64,000 bases of DNA from Cycloclasticus sp. symbiont of Poecilosclerida sp. N (GTDB lineage Bacteria > Pseudomonadota > Gammaproteobacteria > Methylococcales > Cycloclasticaceae), in contig LWTM01000077.1 of NCBI GenBank assembly GCA_002101205.1, positions 1 to 64,000 of the forward strand, in the 5' to 3' direction. Shown here piece after piece: positions 63,317-64,000 of this stretch; position 1 is the stretch's first letter, and every line of letters begins with the position of its first letter. A program made the translations under genes and the position numbers. Under the pieces are notes generated by a model. The model ran no database searches. It was not told the origin of the DNA and saw only the letters and a list, made by a program, of their open reading frames with translations.

Positions 63317-63426
63317 TCAATAAGGCCTTACTTGCTATACGTGAAACTCGCTTAAAAACATAATGTGCATTGACACTGGTCGCCTCAATACTGCTTTGAC
63401 TAAGCCAGTGTAGGGCTTATGCAATG

Positions 63427-63603
63427 CTAGTCTTTATCCGCGACAACTTGTTCGCCACGGTAAAAACCGTCTGCGCTTACGTGGTGACGTAAGTGTACTT
63501 CACCCGTTGTAGGCTCAGTTGATAATGTTTGTGCTATTAGCGCATCGTGTGAACGACGCATGCCACGTCTTGAACGGGATTTTTTACTTTTTTGAACTGC
63601 CAT
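63427..63603 (-). CDS. rpmF: Ribosomal protein bL32
   Basis: Not in the ORF track; reverse translation [58 protein letters not shown]. Confidence 0.96.
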   Translation of the reverse strand: MAVQKSKKSRSRRGMRRSHDALIAQTLSTEPTTGEVHLRHHVSADGFYRGEQVVADKD

Positions 63604-63621
63604 CTAAAATTCTCCAGAGAA

Positions 63622-64000
63622 TTAATGTTTCTTTTTTAAACTTCCTAACGCCTCAAACGGGTTCTTCTTCACATCCGTCTTAAGCTTAAAATCTTTTCCT
63701 GTGCTATTTTTCGGTAACTCCACCGGGCAAACCTCATGCCTCGCAATAGATGGAAGCACCATAACCACTTCACTTTCAATCACTTCACTCATTAGTAATG
63801 AGTCACCTGCAAACAAATAAGGCTCATAGCCTTCAGGCACCAAACTCAGTCGCGCCTCATCATTAATGACCGCCAGTTTAACGTCTACATCAACTTTAAA
63901 AACGGTCGGCTCCAAGCAGGCGGCACATTGTAACACGAGATCACCTGCAATCCGACCCGTTAAAACAACAAATTTACCCTCCTTAGAAAACATCACATCC
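63622..64000 (-). CDS. yceD: YceD/DUF177 family protein (N-terminus beyond the window)
   Basis: CAACLEPTVFKVDVDVKLAVINDE; ...NPFEALGSLKKKH upstream of rpmF. Confidence 0.9.
   Translation of the reverse strand, partial: DVMFSKEGKFVVLTGRIAGDLVLQCAACLEPTVFKVDVDVKLAVINDEARLSLVPEGYEPYLFAGDSLLMSEVIESEVVMVLPSIARHEVCPVELPKNSTGKDFKLKTDVKKNPFEALGSLKKKH

Noticed and set aside
63317-63426. Possible plsX 3'-end remnant (minus-strand reading SVNAHYVFKRVSRIASKALLSVE)
   Set aside because: Only a vague similarity to PlsX C-termini over about 20 residues; too weak to call.

Overview
Gammaproteobacterial chromosome window made mostly of conserved housekeeping operons: petABC-sspAB, hisGDC-murA-mlaBDEF, yrbG-kdsD-kdsC-lptCAB-rpoN-hpf, ispG, mazG, mtaB, and tatD-holB-tmk-mltG-pabCB-fabF-acpP-fabGDH-rpmF-yceD. 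Accessory pockets interrupt these blocks. They hold IS remnants (IS5-, IS30-, IS3-, IS256- and IS481-like) and many decayed genes: rapZ, pilZ, yqeY, an integron-type integrase, an AMP-ligase, a TonB receptor, an autotransporter-like barrel and a Phd/YefM-like antitoxin. Main observations: (1) an internally deleted 813-bp IS5-like element sits exactly at the start codon of yrbG, with a 5-bp target duplication that includes the ATG; (2) the right end of this element family carries a small ORF with a good RBS that reads into the terminal inverted repeat, conserved in two copies despite a 39-nt in-frame indel; (3) plsX, mlaC/ibaG and ptsN are absent from their usual operon positions; (4) an acyl-lipid cluster contains a FAAL-ACP fusion, an Sfp-type PPTase, an LpxL-like acyltransferase and a PlsC-alpha/beta hydrolase fusion; (5) there is a NosR-like gene without nosZ nearby; (6) a Fur-box-controlled TonB receptor/PepSY locus lies next to remnants of another receptor and an AMP-ligase. 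All assignments come from reading the sequence and motif memory; no database searches were run.
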